This document shows, one piece after another, positions 7,071-16,177 of a stretch of DNA of 64,000 bases. Both the position numbers and the translations under genes were made by a program. Positions within the stretch are counted from its first letter, which is position 1; each line of letters opens with the position of its first letter. The stretch covers positions 4,028,501 to 4,092,500 of the forward strand of contig NZ_CP018099.1 in NCBI RefSeq assembly GCF_001886815.1, written 5' to 3'. The notes beneath the pieces were generated by a model. It ran no database searches and was not told the origin of the DNA. It was given only the letters and a program-made list of their open reading frames with translations. Origin of the DNA: Caldithrix abyssi DSM 13497. Lineage in GTDB: Bacteria > Calditrichota > Calditrichia > Calditrichales > Calditrichaceae.

Positions 7071-8104
7071 TTTTTTGTCAATCTTATCGCATCCTCCATA
7101 CGCAAATCGTAAGAAAGATTTGAATTAAACATGCCTTCTTCAAATTTCCATTTTCCACTTGCAAAAACTAATCTACCAGGTTTTCCATTTTTCTCACAAA
7201 TGTGATCTTTAACATGACCAAATATCGTCTGCATTTCATTTATTAAATAAACCCCGTTTCCATCCTCAAATAAATCAAACGCCATAGTATTAAAGAGATA
7301 TTTAGTGCATATATCTTTAACAAAATTTAAAAGTGTTTCAGTTGGAACATCATAGATATATCCTTTTCCTCCGCTACATTTATCTCCAATTTTCTTTTTT
7401 TTGTATCCAAAATATGATTCACCAATACAAACCACTCTCCATTCAAAATCATGAGGAATATATTTTTGTAGAATTACAAAACCTTTTTGTATTTCATTAT
7501 AAACTCTTTTATAGACTTCAATTCTATTCTTAATTCGAGAAGGATTTTTAAAAATTTTCTTCAAACGAAATATCCAATTACCCATTCTCATATTGGGTCC
7601 CCAATCCTGACGCAGACCCTTTATAAATGCGGATTCAATATATTTAATCAACGATTTTCTATCACGAAATATTTTAACACCTTTACCCGAGGCGCCAATA
7701 TTAAACTTGCCAACAATAGGCAAAGCAACCTCATTTGCAAAACTTAACGCCTCTTCTTTATCATAAAAAACATATGTTTTTGGATGCGGAAGTTTATTTG
7801 CTTTCAACCAATAGTATAAGAATTTTTTATTCTCATGAATAACTATTTCATCGTAATTAGGATAACAAAATTTTTTCATTACTTTATTGATAACATATAT
7901 TCGCTCATCATACAATTGTTTATACAGCGATTCTCTTCCGGAAGGACAGGTAAGAAACCCGATGTAATCAAACTTTGATATTTCTTCTAACCAGTTAGAT
8001 TTTGTCAAATCAACAACATCATAATTCTGACCATATTTTTCACAGGCAATCATCCAATTTTTATGATTATCGTCAAATTCATTCTTTAAAATACACCATT
8101 TCAT
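7067..8104 (-). CDS. ATP-grasp domain protein (putative carboxylate-amine ligase)
   Basis: 345 residues. An N-terminal pre-ATP-grasp region (to about 100) is followed by VIHENKKFLYYWLKANKLP, a glycine loop GKFNIGASGKGVKI that fits the ATP-binding flap, and DLFEDGNGVYLINEMQTIF, which supplies the Mg-binding Asp/Glu/Asn residues of ATP-grasp ligases. Family members join a carboxylate to an amine through an acyl phosphate. In this operon it lies between a GT4 and an asparagine-synthetase-like gene, with 1-4 nt spacing, so it may attach an amino acid to a sugar acid of the glycan. The substrate is inference. Confidence 0.8.
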   Translation of the reverse strand: MKWCILKNEFDDNHKNWMIACEKYGQNYDVVDLTKSNWLEEISKFDYIGFLTCPSGRESLYKQLYDERIYVINKVMKKFCYPNYDEIVIHENKKFLYYWLKANKLPHPKTYVFYDKEEALSFANEVALPIVGKFNIGASGKGVKIFRDRKSLIKYIESAFIKGLRQDWGPNMRMGNWIFRLKKIFKNPSRIKNRIEVYKRVYNEIQKGFVILQKYIPHDFEWRVVCIGESYFGYKKKKIGDKCSGGKGYIYDVPTETLLNFVKDICTKYLFNTMAFDLFEDGNGVYLINEMQTIFGHVKDHICEKNGKPGRLVFASGKWKFEEGMFNSNLSYDLRMEDAIRLTKK

Positions 8105-8105
8105 A

Positions 8106-9827
8106 TCATAGTCCTAAATATTTCAAGTTCATGGAGATATTAATGGGATTTGTAAACCGGTGCCAGTATCCTTCTGTTGTTAAATGTCTATCCTTCTCCA
8201 ATTTTTCTATTAACAGACCGCTTTTTATAATTTCTTTTACATAGGGATGTAAATCTATTAATTGAGTTTCAACAAATTCTTTCATCCATATACCATAGGG
8301 GAAATTTTGCGGATATTTATATTTGGATCTATAACGCCATAATCTTTTCAAAATATAGACAATTTTATTGCTTAAATATTCTTCATCGGAGTAAAAACCC
8401 TTTTTAGCGTAAGGAATTTGAGACAATTCTGGCGCCAACAAATAATTTATATTAACGGCAAATTCCGGATATTTCAATTTTCTATGGAAATTGTCTTCGG
8501 AATTATTTTTATGCAACATGCTATATGGTGATGAGAATAATAACTCAAGAAAATCAACATCCATAAACGGATTAACTAAAAATTTAATTTTGGATGAAAA
8601 TATATGGCTATCCTGATAAACGTGCACAGCCCCTAGAACATAAAATAAAAAGTAAAATTCTCTAATTATGTCATCATTTATATTATTCAGGTATGGAAAA
8701 GTTTTTATTTGATTCAATATATATTCTAAATCAAATTCTTTATAATCTATTAAATGGTAAGTAAGTATTTCCTTGATTTTATCAACTTCAGAAATAGCAG
8801 AATATTTCCATAATCGCATGAATTTAGCGGTAATATAATCGTCATAAATAATACCCTTAATATAATCCCCTCCCATAAAACCACATAAAATCATTTCATT
8901 ATCCGGATTATTTTGGATCTCATTTTCGATAGCATCGAGTCGGTGAGCGCGATGGATATTAATTAAAGTGTTACCCATCTCAATAATTTTTAACGCATAT
9001 TTTTCAAACCACTCTTTGGTCGGTTCAGTAACAAAATAATTATGATAGTTTAATCCAACGTAATCTGCAATCTGTTTTGCAATAACTCCATCTGAAGATT
9101 CAGGATTACCAAAAGTAAAAGCATTTGGTTTAATCTTATTTGCCAATAAACCAGTAAGCAGCATTCGACTATCATTACCGCCGGTTAAGGTCATCGTAAT
9201 ATCCTTCGGCGACAAGAAATCAATATATCCACCTATGATTGATTTCCATTGATTTGCCAGATAGTCAAACGAATATTTTCTAATTTTCTGTTTAATTAAG
9301 CTTTCGGGATTCCAGTAATTAGAAATAGCCAATCGTTTTGAGTATTTTATTAATGACGCCGGTTTGCTATACTCTACTTTATCAAATAAAGTTTTTCCAT
9401 TTATAAAGTGTTCAAATAGATAGAAAATAATTGCATTTTCTTTGGAGAATTCTAATTTTATTTTCTCTGAAATTAATTTTATGTTATTACTAATAATAAA
9501 ATATTGTCCATCTTGATAAATAAAAAATTTCTTCAGGCTATGTCTATCATTAAAAATGTAGAATTCATCATTAACAAATAGCACTAAATTAAACACACCC
9601 TTAATATGATTAATAAAATTCATCTTATATTTCTTAAAAAGCTCACCCAAAAGTTCTGTGAAATCTAATTTTCTATATTTTTCATTTTCAGAAATCCTGG
9701 GCACAAAATATCCCTCAAGAAAATAACTTAATCCTTCAGTGATCTTAATAGGAGTAATATTCGTCTGAAAGTTTTTTGTATTTGTTATGGAACCAAAGGC
9801 TGGATGTTTTGCAATATACCAATTCAT
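8106..9827 (-). CDS. Asparagine-synthetase-like protein without catalytic Cys
   Basis: 573 residues with the two-domain plan of class II asparagine synthetase. The PP-loop ATP pyrophosphatase motif is present as TLTGGNDSRMLLTGLL, with GFMGGDYIKG further on. The N-terminal Ntn-hydrolase domain starts MNWYIAKHP instead of MCGI, so the nucleophilic Cys2 of glutaminase is absent and it cannot hydrolyse glutamine in the usual way. Such proteins activate a carboxylate as an acyl-adenylate and use free ammonia or another amine (as in beta-lactam synthetase). It is tightly linked to the ATP-grasp gene (1-nt gap) and the CapA gene (3-nt gap). A glutaminase-proficient paralogue lies at 19688. Confidence 0.85.
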   Translation of the reverse strand: MNWYIAKHPAFGSITNTKNFQTNITPIKITEGLSYFLEGYFVPRISENEKYRKLDFTELLGELFKKYKMNFINHIKGVFNLVLFVNDEFYIFNDRHSLKKFFIYQDGQYFIISNNIKLISEKIKLEFSKENAIIFYLFEHFINGKTLFDKVEYSKPASLIKYSKRLAISNYWNPESLIKQKIRKYSFDYLANQWKSIIGGYIDFLSPKDITMTLTGGNDSRMLLTGLLANKIKPNAFTFGNPESSDGVIAKQIADYVGLNYHNYFVTEPTKEWFEKYALKIIEMGNTLINIHRAHRLDAIENEIQNNPDNEMILCGFMGGDYIKGIIYDDYITAKFMRLWKYSAISEVDKIKEILTYHLIDYKEFDLEYILNQIKTFPYLNNINDDIIREFYFLFYVLGAVHVYQDSHIFSSKIKFLVNPFMDVDFLELLFSSPYSMLHKNNSEDNFHRKLKYPEFAVNINYLLAPELSQIPYAKKGFYSDEEYLSNKIVYILKRLWRYRSKYKYPQNFPYGIWMKEFVETQLIDLHPYVKEIIKSGLLIEKLEKDRHLTTEGYWHRFTNPINISMNLKYLGL

Positions 9828-9830
9828 ATT

Positions 9831-10910
9831 TTATTCGTAACCCTTATAATCTCTAATAAGAAATTTTATTTTTCGAAAATTTTTGATATTGAACAATTGC
9901 TTCAAAGGATTTCTATAATAGCCAAAGAAATATTCATAGATACGATCAATATAACTTTCTTTAACGTTTAAAACCCAATTGAAGAAGGAATAATTAATCT
10001 TTAATTTGTTCAAAAAAGACAAAATAGCAAATTTCCTTTTAACATTACAATCAAGGATTGAAATATAATTTCCTTTATGCTCTTTGGTTAGTATTATCGA
10101 AAAATTTTTAAGATCGTTCACATCTAGTTTGACAATCATGCCAACTTTTGTTTTACGTTTTAATGCCCGTAATTCACCTTCCCAATAGAAATCTCCAAAA
10201 CACAATTGACCAAGACTATAAAAAATTGGCTTCCCCTTGTAAATTTCATAAGGTTGAATCGTATGGGGATGATGCCCCATAATGACGTCCGCACCTCTAT
10301 CTATGATAGCATGGGCCAATTCTTGTTGCTTTTTAGTAAAAAAGTTTGAATAGTCTTTACCCCAATGCAAACTTATAACAACAATATCCGCTTTTTTTCT
10401 TACCTCTCTAATATCTTTGGTTATTTTATCAAGATAAATATAATTAATAAAAAAATTGTCATTGTTTCTAACACTTGGATGGGTTGACTTATCAACATAG
10501 GCTAATACAGCTATAGATTTATTATTCAAATCAAAAATTGCCGGTTCAACATGTTCAGATTTAATACCGGCACCAGTATGAAGAATATTTAAATCATCTA
10601 ATACATCAATTGTTTTTTTAACGCCAGAGAGTCCACAATCATAAATATGGTTGTTAGCGAGGGAAACAACTTTTATTTGTAATAACGGTAATATTGTTTT
10701 AACTACATGAGTGTAAGTATAAAAATGCTTGTCTTTATTAAAATCAAAATTATTTTTATTACCTATTATTGGTACTTCAAAATTTGCTATTATACCTAAA
10801 TTCCTACAAAACAAATGGGCAATCTTTTCAATTCTTTTTTTATTATCTTCTTCTTTTCTTAATAGAAATAAACCATTTATAGCTATGTCGCCCATCAAAA
10901 TAAGAGACAT
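9831..10910 (-). CDS. CapA family protein (metallophosphatase-like, PGA_cap)
   Basis: 359 residues with the full CapA set of motifs: ILMGDIAING at the start, ANFEVPI (NLE-type block), VVSLANNHIYDCG, VISLHWGKDYSNF and VIMGHHPHTIQPYEI. These are the metal-binding Asp/Asn/His motifs of the calcineurin-like fold. CapA is part of the poly-gamma-glutamate capsule machinery in Bacillus; many homologues sit in polysaccharide loci with unknown substrates. There is no obvious signal peptide, so it may be cytoplasmic or anchored otherwise. A 51-residue remnant of a second CapA N-terminus lies just upstream at 11042-11197. PgsB/PgsC are not in the window. Confidence 0.88.
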   Translation of the reverse strand: MSLILMGDIAINGLFLLRKEEDNKKRIEKIAHLFCRNLGIIANFEVPIIGNKNNFDFNKDKHFYTYTHVVKTILPLLQIKVVSLANNHIYDCGLSGVKKTIDVLDDLNILHTGAGIKSEHVEPAIFDLNNKSIAVLAYVDKSTHPSVRNNDNFFINYIYLDKITKDIREVRKKADIVVISLHWGKDYSNFFTKKQQELAHAIIDRGADVIMGHHPHTIQPYEIYKGKPIFYSLGQLCFGDFYWEGELRALKRKTKVGMIVKLDVNDLKNFSIILTKEHKGNYISILDCNVKRKFAILSFLNKLKINYSFFNWVLNVKESYIDRIYEYFFGYYRNPLKQLFNIKNFRKIKFLIRDYKGYE

Positions 10911-11041
10911 TATTCCATTTACCTAAGTTTTTCATAAACTTTCATATACGCGTATTTCATTATTATAAAATCATATTATTTGAAAATTTTTAATACATAT
11001 AAATTTGTTTTAAACAGTTATATTTTAATAAATTTTCTCAT

Positions 11042-11197
11042 TCATATCCCTTGCAAACCGTTTCTAAATTCCCTATTACATAATCTACCTTTTTTTAATA
11101 TATCAGAAATACCTGCAAATGGATTGACATTCTTTTGTCCTAATGTTTTATAATTATTATTTAAGTATATATCACCAAGGAATGAAATTGTTATCAT
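11042..11197 (-). pseudogene. Truncated CapA-like N-terminal remnant
   Basis: A 51-codon ORF reading MITISFLGDIYLNNNY at its start and NPFAGISDILKKG in the middle, ending at TGA. FLGDI followed by NPFAGISDILK matches the first motifs of CapA proteins (normally GDI, then a PFA..LL region before the NLE motif), after which the frame degenerates. The rest of the 290-bp gap (10911-11201) shows no further gene. It looks like what remains of a second capA-type gene after deletion. Confidence 0.5.
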
Positions 11198-11201
11198 AAA
11201 A

Positions 11202-12389
11202 TTATATTGTATTAAAAAAACTTATTAACCTTTTAGTCTGAAATATATAATTAAATTCTTTCATGGACAATTTTTTACCATTTTCACCTATCTTTTTTGC
11301 GAAATTATAATCATTCAATGCTTCTAAGATTTTATTAGCAAAAGCCTCAGAAGAATCTGGTTTTGCAAGAAAAGCATTTACTCGATCTTTCAAATAATAA
11401 GGAATTTCACCAACTCTTGTGACCACCACAGGTTTTCCTGTTGCTAAATATTCTCCTAATTTTGTAGGGAACCCACCTTTTGCTTGAACATTATCCGGCC
11501 TTGAGAGAAGTAATAATTTTGCACCATAAAGCAAATAAGGCATTTCATCTCTGCTAACCTTACCTGTAAAAACTACATTATTAGAAATGCCTAATTTTTC
11601 CAATCTATCAAATAATTTTTTAAATTCATGTTGATTTGAAATATCACCTATCAAAAACAATTTTAGATCTGAATATATTTTAAGAACATTAGAAAATGCT
11701 TCAACTAAAATATCAACCCCATCTTTATCACCCCATAAATAACCACAATAAGCAAGATAATTAAAATTTAACTGAAAATTATTTTTTCTATTTTTAAACC
11801 TTTCAGGTTCTACAAGTATTGGGATAATTATAGAAGGTTTTTTTAAATTTAAGTAATTTTTAAAATATTTTTCTAATTCTTTTGTTATAAAAATATAACC
11901 ATCGAATATTTTTATAACCACATTGCAATAGAAAAAGTAATCTAATTTTTTAAATACGTTTTTTATGCCAATAAAAGGATATTCGTTTCTTTCATGAATG
12001 ATTTTTATTTTTTTGATTTTAGAATAAATAGAAATTAAAAATAAATATATAGAATATGTATGAAAAATTAAAATTACATCAATTTTATTATTTTCGTTTT
12101 TTTTATTTAAATAATAAATTGAGCTAAATATACTTTTAAAAAATATTAAAACTTTAAGAATTCTTGACGACGGAATTATTGTTGATTTACAAGCATATCT
12201 ATATTTAATATTTTCATAAAAGCCTGAAGGCTTTCTATTTCTAGTCCTATTATCCTTTTCAGTAGGATTAAGAATTAATATTTCACAATTATGACCATTT
12301 TTTTGGAAACCTTTTGCAAAGCTTAATATTCTATTAGAAAGAGCTAACCCATAAGGAATCGAAGAAGAAGTAGCAATTACGATATTCAT
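11202..12389 (-). CDS. Glycosyltransferase family 4
   Basis: About 395 residues, GT-B fold. I chose ATG 12389 (MNIVIATSSSIPYG), whose ATGA overlaps the stop of the capG-like gene by 4 nt; an upstream start at 12410 would lie inside that gene. C-terminal motifs: LAYCGYLWGDKDGVDILVEA, VFTGKVSRDEMPYLL and PTKLGEYLATGKPVVVTRVG, typical of GT4 donor binding. The middle is very rich in Lys/Asn/Ile, reflecting the AT-rich codon use. It probably transfers a sugar made by the neighbouring FucNAc genes; linkage unknown. Confidence 0.87.
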   Translation of the reverse strand: MNIVIATSSSIPYGLALSNRILSFAKGFQKNGHNCEILILNPTEKDNRTRNRKPSGFYENIKYRYACKSTIIPSSRILKVLIFFKSIFSSIYYLNKKNENNKIDVILIFHTYSIYLFLISIYSKIKKIKIIHERNEYPFIGIKNVFKKLDYFFYCNVVIKIFDGYIFITKELEKYFKNYLNLKKPSIIIPILVEPERFKNRKNNFQLNFNYLAYCGYLWGDKDGVDILVEAFSNVLKIYSDLKLFLIGDISNQHEFKKLFDRLEKLGISNNVVFTGKVSRDEMPYLLYGAKLLLLSRPDNVQAKGGFPTKLGEYLATGKPVVVTRVGEIPYYLKDRVNAFLAKPDSSEAFANKILEALNDYNFAKKIGENGKKLSMKEFNYIFQTKRLISFFNTI

Positions 12390-13561
12390 TTTTTTTCTAT
12401 TCCAAACCATTTATTACTTAATTTTACAGTACCCATTATCAATTTTAAAACTCGCCAGGAAGTGTCTGTGACTAAATATTCTTTTGGTATTTCCTTTTTT
12501 CTATTTTGTTTATATTCATCAATTGCCAAATTAATTGAATTAAAAATTACGTCTTTACTAAAACCTGTAAGGATAATAGTACCAGAATCCATAGCCTCTG
12601 GTCTTTCCATAGAATTTCTTAAAGTAATTGCAGGGAAATTCAATATAGCCGATTCTTCACTAATAGTACCACTATCCGATATCGTACAAAGAGCGTGCAT
12701 CTGTAGATGAACGTAATCCGAAAATCCGAAAGGTTTTAAAAACTTTATTTTTTCATTTATTTGAATCTCTGATAATGATTGCATTCGCTTTCTTGTACGT
12801 GGATGGGTGGTTACAATTACCGGGAAATCATATTCCTTTACTATAAGATTGAGTATCTCTATTATATTTTGAAGATTAGTTTTATAATCTACATTTTCTT
12901 CACGATGAACGCTCACGATAAAATATTTTTTTCTTTCCAATTTTAACTCATTTAGAATCTTAGAATTACTTATTTTTTCCATATTTTGTTGTAAAACTTC
13001 AAACATAGGTGATCCGGTAAGATAGATTCTCCTATGAGGTAAGCCCTCAGTTAATAAATGTCTTCTGGCATGTTCTGTATAAACCAGATTAAAATCAGCA
13101 ATATGGTCAATGATTCTCCTATTAATCTCCTCTGGCACATTAAAATCAAAACATCTATTTCCTGCTTCCATATGGTAAATAGGAATATGCATTCTTTTGG
13201 CCATGTAAGCAGCTAAACATGAATTAGTGTCACCTAATACCAAAACTGCATCCGGTTTCTCTTTTATTAATACCTCCTCGGATTTTTTGATAATATCTCC
13301 CACTGCAGCGCCCAGGCTGGAAATATCCACATTTAAAAAATAATCCGGTTTTCTAAGATCTAAATCCTTAAAAAATATCTCGTTCAACTCATAATCATAA
13401 TTCTGACCGGTATGAACCAGAATATGATTGACAAATTGATCCAATAATTTAATCGTGGCCGATAAACGAATGATTTCAGGACGAGTACCTACGAAGGTCA
13501 TTACTTTTAATTTTGAAATTTTTGATTCCTGATGGATAATTGATTTTTGAAAATTTGTCAT
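12386..13561 (-). CDS. capG: UDP-GlcNAc 2-epimerase family; probable UDP-L-FucNAc-forming CapG
   Basis: 391 residues of the non-hydrolysing UDP-GlcNAc 2-epimerase family (WecB-like). Family motifs: FVGTRPEIIRL near the start, VHTGQNYDYELNEIFF, LVLGDTNSCLAAYMAKR, HMEAGNRCFDFNVPEEINRR, SVHREENVDYKTN and CTISDSGTISEESAIL. WecB makes UDP-ManNAc, but here CapE- and CapF-type genes lie a few kb upstream in the same operon, which is the three-enzyme UDP-N-acetyl-L-fucosamine pathway (CapE/F/G, WbjB/C/D). In that setting this enzyme would perform the last C2 epimerisation. The specific role is by context; the family is certain. Confidence 0.85.
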   Translation of the reverse strand: MTNFQKSIIHQESKISKLKVMTFVGTRPEIIRLSATIKLLDQFVNHILVHTGQNYDYELNEIFFKDLDLRKPDYFLNVDISSLGAAVGDIIKKSEEVLIKEKPDAVLVLGDTNSCLAAYMAKRMHIPIYHMEAGNRCFDFNVPEEINRRIIDHIADFNLVYTEHARRHLLTEGLPHRRIYLTGSPMFEVLQQNMEKISNSKILNELKLERKKYFIVSVHREENVDYKTNLQNIIEILNLIVKEYDFPVIVTTHPRTRKRMQSLSEIQINEKIKFLKPFGFSDYVHLQMHALCTISDSGTISEESAILNFPAITLRNSMERPEAMDSGTIILTGFSKDVIFNSINLAIDEYKQNRKKEIPKEYLVTDTSWRVLKLIMGTVKLSNKWFGIEKK

Positions 13562-14475
13562 TATAGCCCTTGGATTAATTGATCGATATAAAAAGAAGAT
13601 AATCCACTTTTTTTAATTGATTTTATATAACTGGAAACATTTAGTTTTTTTTCTTTAACTAAAATCTCTTCTTCGTAACGCATAGGATTTCCAGCAACTA
13701 AATGATATTTACTTTTTTTTAAAACCGTAGAGAAAGAAGAAATATCAATATTAAGTTTTTTACATATTTTTTTAACTTCCTGATATGGATTATTTAAGAA
13801 CCGTTCAAAACTAATTATATGATAATCTTTTTTCTTTTTCATTAACATCATTGGTTTTAAGCTTTCATAATAATTTATCCAACTTTTCCATAATTTGCTT
13901 TTATTCTGTGTAACATATTTTGAATTCTTTAATTCATTAATATCACGAATAAGAATAATTGGGAAAACATTATTTTTTTTTTCAATATTATAATACCTAA
14001 TAATATCCTTAGATGAATCAACAATAAATTCTTTATTAATAACTCTAAATATATTTTTATATAACAAAAAATTATTATTTGTTATAATATTATTTTTTTT
14101 TCTATATAGAAATTTATTCAATATTGGATATTTTTTAACTAAATATCTTTGTAATTTTAAATAATAATTATCATTAAAAAAAGATAACTTTTCAAAATAC
14201 TTTAAATTAAATTGATTTGGAAGATCCGATACAGGAATATTTTTTTCTTTCGCAATGTTAGTTAATATATTTGACCAGTAGTAACATTTTATAAACTTTT
14301 TATTACACGTACATTTCCCCTCTTCATCTTCGATATTATTAATTTCTCTATAAAGTTGCCACATCAAATGTTTTAATTCACCAGTAGAAAAAACATTGGG
14401 AAACTGCCCTAATGTCATATCTAATATTGTAGAACCTGAATGTCCCATAGATAAAATATAAATTATTCTATTCAT
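13561..14475 (-). CDS. Sulfotransferase family protein
   Basis: About 304 residues from ATG 14475 (MNRIIYIL); a TTG further upstream would add 13 unconvincing residues. The 5'-phosphosulfate-binding loop is visible at the N-terminus as LSMGHSGSTILDMTL, and a likely 3'-phosphate region as FIVDSSKDIIRYYNI followed by IILIRDINELKNS. PAPS-dependent sulfotransferases move sulfate onto sugars or lipids. Within this cluster it probably sulfates the repeat unit. It abuts the capG-like gene by one nucleotide. A second, unrelated sulfotransferase lies at 59787. Confidence 0.8.
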   Translation of the reverse strand: MNRIIYILSMGHSGSTILDMTLGQFPNVFSTGELKHLMWQLYREINNIEDEEGKCTCNKKFIKCYYWSNILTNIAKEKNIPVSDLPNQFNLKYFEKLSFFNDNYYLKLQRYLVKKYPILNKFLYRKKNNIITNNNFLLYKNIFRVINKEFIVDSSKDIIRYYNIEKKNNVFPIILIRDINELKNSKYVTQNKSKLWKSWINYYESLKPMMLMKKKKDYHIISFERFLNNPYQEVKKICKKLNIDISSFSTVLKKSKYHLVAGNPMRYEEEILVKEKKLNVSSYIKSIKKSGLSSFYIDQLIQGL

Positions 14476-14610
14476 TATTATTCTTTTTTGATTTTGTATC
14501 AATATTTTAAACAATATATATTTTTAGAATCTACCCTTGAGACAATTAATTAAATGTTTTTAATATATTTTTCATAATTTTATCTCTATATTTTTGCCTT
14601 TTATATTGAT

Positions 14611-15729
14611 TTAAACTTTTTCAAAAAATGTATCGGTATCATCGGGATTAAAAATCTCATTGCTCCAAAATAACGTAATCATTTCATCTTTTCCAATATT
14701 CGTTATATTGTGGGTGTACCAAATAGGTATATCGATAAAAGCTGGATTGTTACCATCCACTTCGTATTCAACAATTTTCCGTGTACCAATTTTCCTTAAG
14801 CGAATAATTGCTTGCCCTTTGATAACACAAAATCTTTCTATTTTTCGAATATGGAAATGATTGCCGCGAGTTATACCCGGTAGGGTAAATGAATAAAACA
14901 ATTGACCGCCCGTTCTTTCTTTGACACTTTCTACCAAAAAGCCTCTGTTATCTTCTCTTTTTTCAAGATATACAGGATAAAATTTATCTATGTCTATATA
15001 CGAACGAAAAGTGTTAAAAAGATTACGTTTAAATTCCGTTTGTAATTCCGGAATAGCATTTTGAATAATATAGTTGTTCTTATATTGAGTTAATATTGTT
15101 AATATCTCGCTTACTCTCGTCTCTTCTGTATGTTTGATATAATATTTTTCATTACCAATGGTTTTATGAATAATACGATGTATCTCTTCTATCAATTCCT
15201 GAACATAGATTAGTTTCAATCGCGCATCTACTTCAATTTTTGGCGTTTTGTTATGAATTAATTGGTAAGAAAATGTTGCTACCACAGAATTATAAAAAGG
15301 TCTTCCAAACGGGCCAAAAACATTTGGGATAATTAAACCGGTAAATGTCGCGCCTTTTTCTCTGGCCCACTTAGAGAACATTAATCTGCCTTCTTTTTTT
15401 GATAGTCCATAAGGATTATCCCTTGCCTCCTGGGTGGATGAAGCGAAAATGATATGTGGCTTTGAATTCGTTGCGTTACAGGCGTTTATAATTTTTTCGA
15501 CTAACTGCTTATTGGTTTTAAAAATCTCATCAGGATCATTATGCCGGTTCAATGCCGCCAAATGAACCAAAACATCAGCTTTTTTAACTATACTTTTTAA
15601 TTTAGCTTCATCCTTAAAAAAATGATCTTCAAAAGGGATGATTTCAAAATCTTTCGAAACATATTTTAAATAATTATATAAATGACTTCCAATAAATCCT
15701 GACTGCCCGGTAATAACTATTTTTTTCAA
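14611..15729 (-). CDS. capF: CapF-type bifunctional reductase/cupin (UDP-L-FucNAc pathway)
   Basis: 372 residues, matching CapF/WbjC (about 370). Residues 1-245 form a short-chain dehydrogenase/epimerase domain with nucleotide-binding ITGQSGFIGSHLYNYL and an active-site-type NPYGLSKKEGRL (Y-x3-K). Residues 250-372 are a cupin with GNHFHIRKIERFCVIKGQA. In S. aureus CapF the cupin catalyses a C3 epimerisation and the SDR domain the NADPH reduction of the 4-keto sugar. It lies one gene away from CapE and three genes upstream of the CapG-like epimerase. Confidence 0.9.
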   Translation of the reverse strand: MKKIVITGQSGFIGSHLYNYLKYVSKDFEIIPFEDHFFKDEAKLKSIVKKADVLVHLAALNRHNDPDEIFKTNKQLVEKIINACNATNSKPHIIFASSTQEARDNPYGLSKKEGRLMFSKWAREKGATFTGLIIPNVFGPFGRPFYNSVVATFSYQLIHNKTPKIEVDARLKLIYVQELIEEIHRIIHKTIGNEKYYIKHTEETRVSEILTILTQYKNNYIIQNAIPELQTEFKRNLFNTFRSYIDIDKFYPVYLEKREDNRGFLVESVKERTGGQLFYSFTLPGITRGNHFHIRKIERFCVIKGQAIIRLRKIGTRKIVEYEVDGNNPAFIDIPIWYTHNITNIGKDEMITLFWSNEIFNPDDTDTFFEKV

Positions 15730-16175
15730 ATTAATTCCTTTATCTTATTTTCCCAATCTACCCACAAATTCTGATCAAAACGGAATAAATCATTTTTAGC
15801 TTCTTCAATATTTAAGTTGGAAAACACGAGTAAAATCGAATCATTTTGCATGGCAAAAATTCCATTCGCATATCCCGCAGGTACTACTAAAACTTCATTA
15901 TTTTTTTCTGTTAATATAAATTCTTCAGCTTCTAAGTTTTCAGAAGGATCTAACCACTCGTCGATTTTTACCGTATATATTTTGAATTCTCCTTTAATTG
16001 GATAAAAATATTTAAATTCCTTTTTATGCCCCTGCCAGGCCCGTATTATTCTTTTGTTACAATGGATAATATAAAATCTTTTTATATGTTCTAAACTAAA
16101 ATCATTTACAAACTTCAAAGTACCACGTTTATCAATATGTACACCGCCCTTTATTATAAAAGGATTTTTGAACAT
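15726..16175 (-). CDS. RmlC-like/WxcM-like cupin sugar isomerase
   Basis: 149 residues forming one cupin barrel. The sequence begins with GGVHIDKRGTLKFVNDF, like dTDP-4-keto-sugar 3,5-epimerases and WxcM/FdtA cupins, then RAWQGHKKEFKYFYPIKGEF and VVPAGYANGIFAMQND. The conserved catalytic His of RmlC may correspond to H in WQGHKK. It sits between capE- and capF-type genes with 2-4 nt spacing or overlap, so it probably acts on a keto sugar of the same pathway, although the core FucNAc pathway does not need it. It could also be a non-catalytic binding cupin. Confidence 0.75.
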   Translation of the reverse strand: MFKNPFIIKGGVHIDKRGTLKFVNDFSLEHIKRFYIIHCNKRIIRAWQGHKKEFKYFYPIKGEFKIYTVKIDEWLDPSENLEAEEFILTEKNNEVLVVPAGYANGIFAMQNDSILLVFSNLNIEEAKNDLFRFDQNLWVDWENKIKELI

Positions 16176-16177
16176 TT

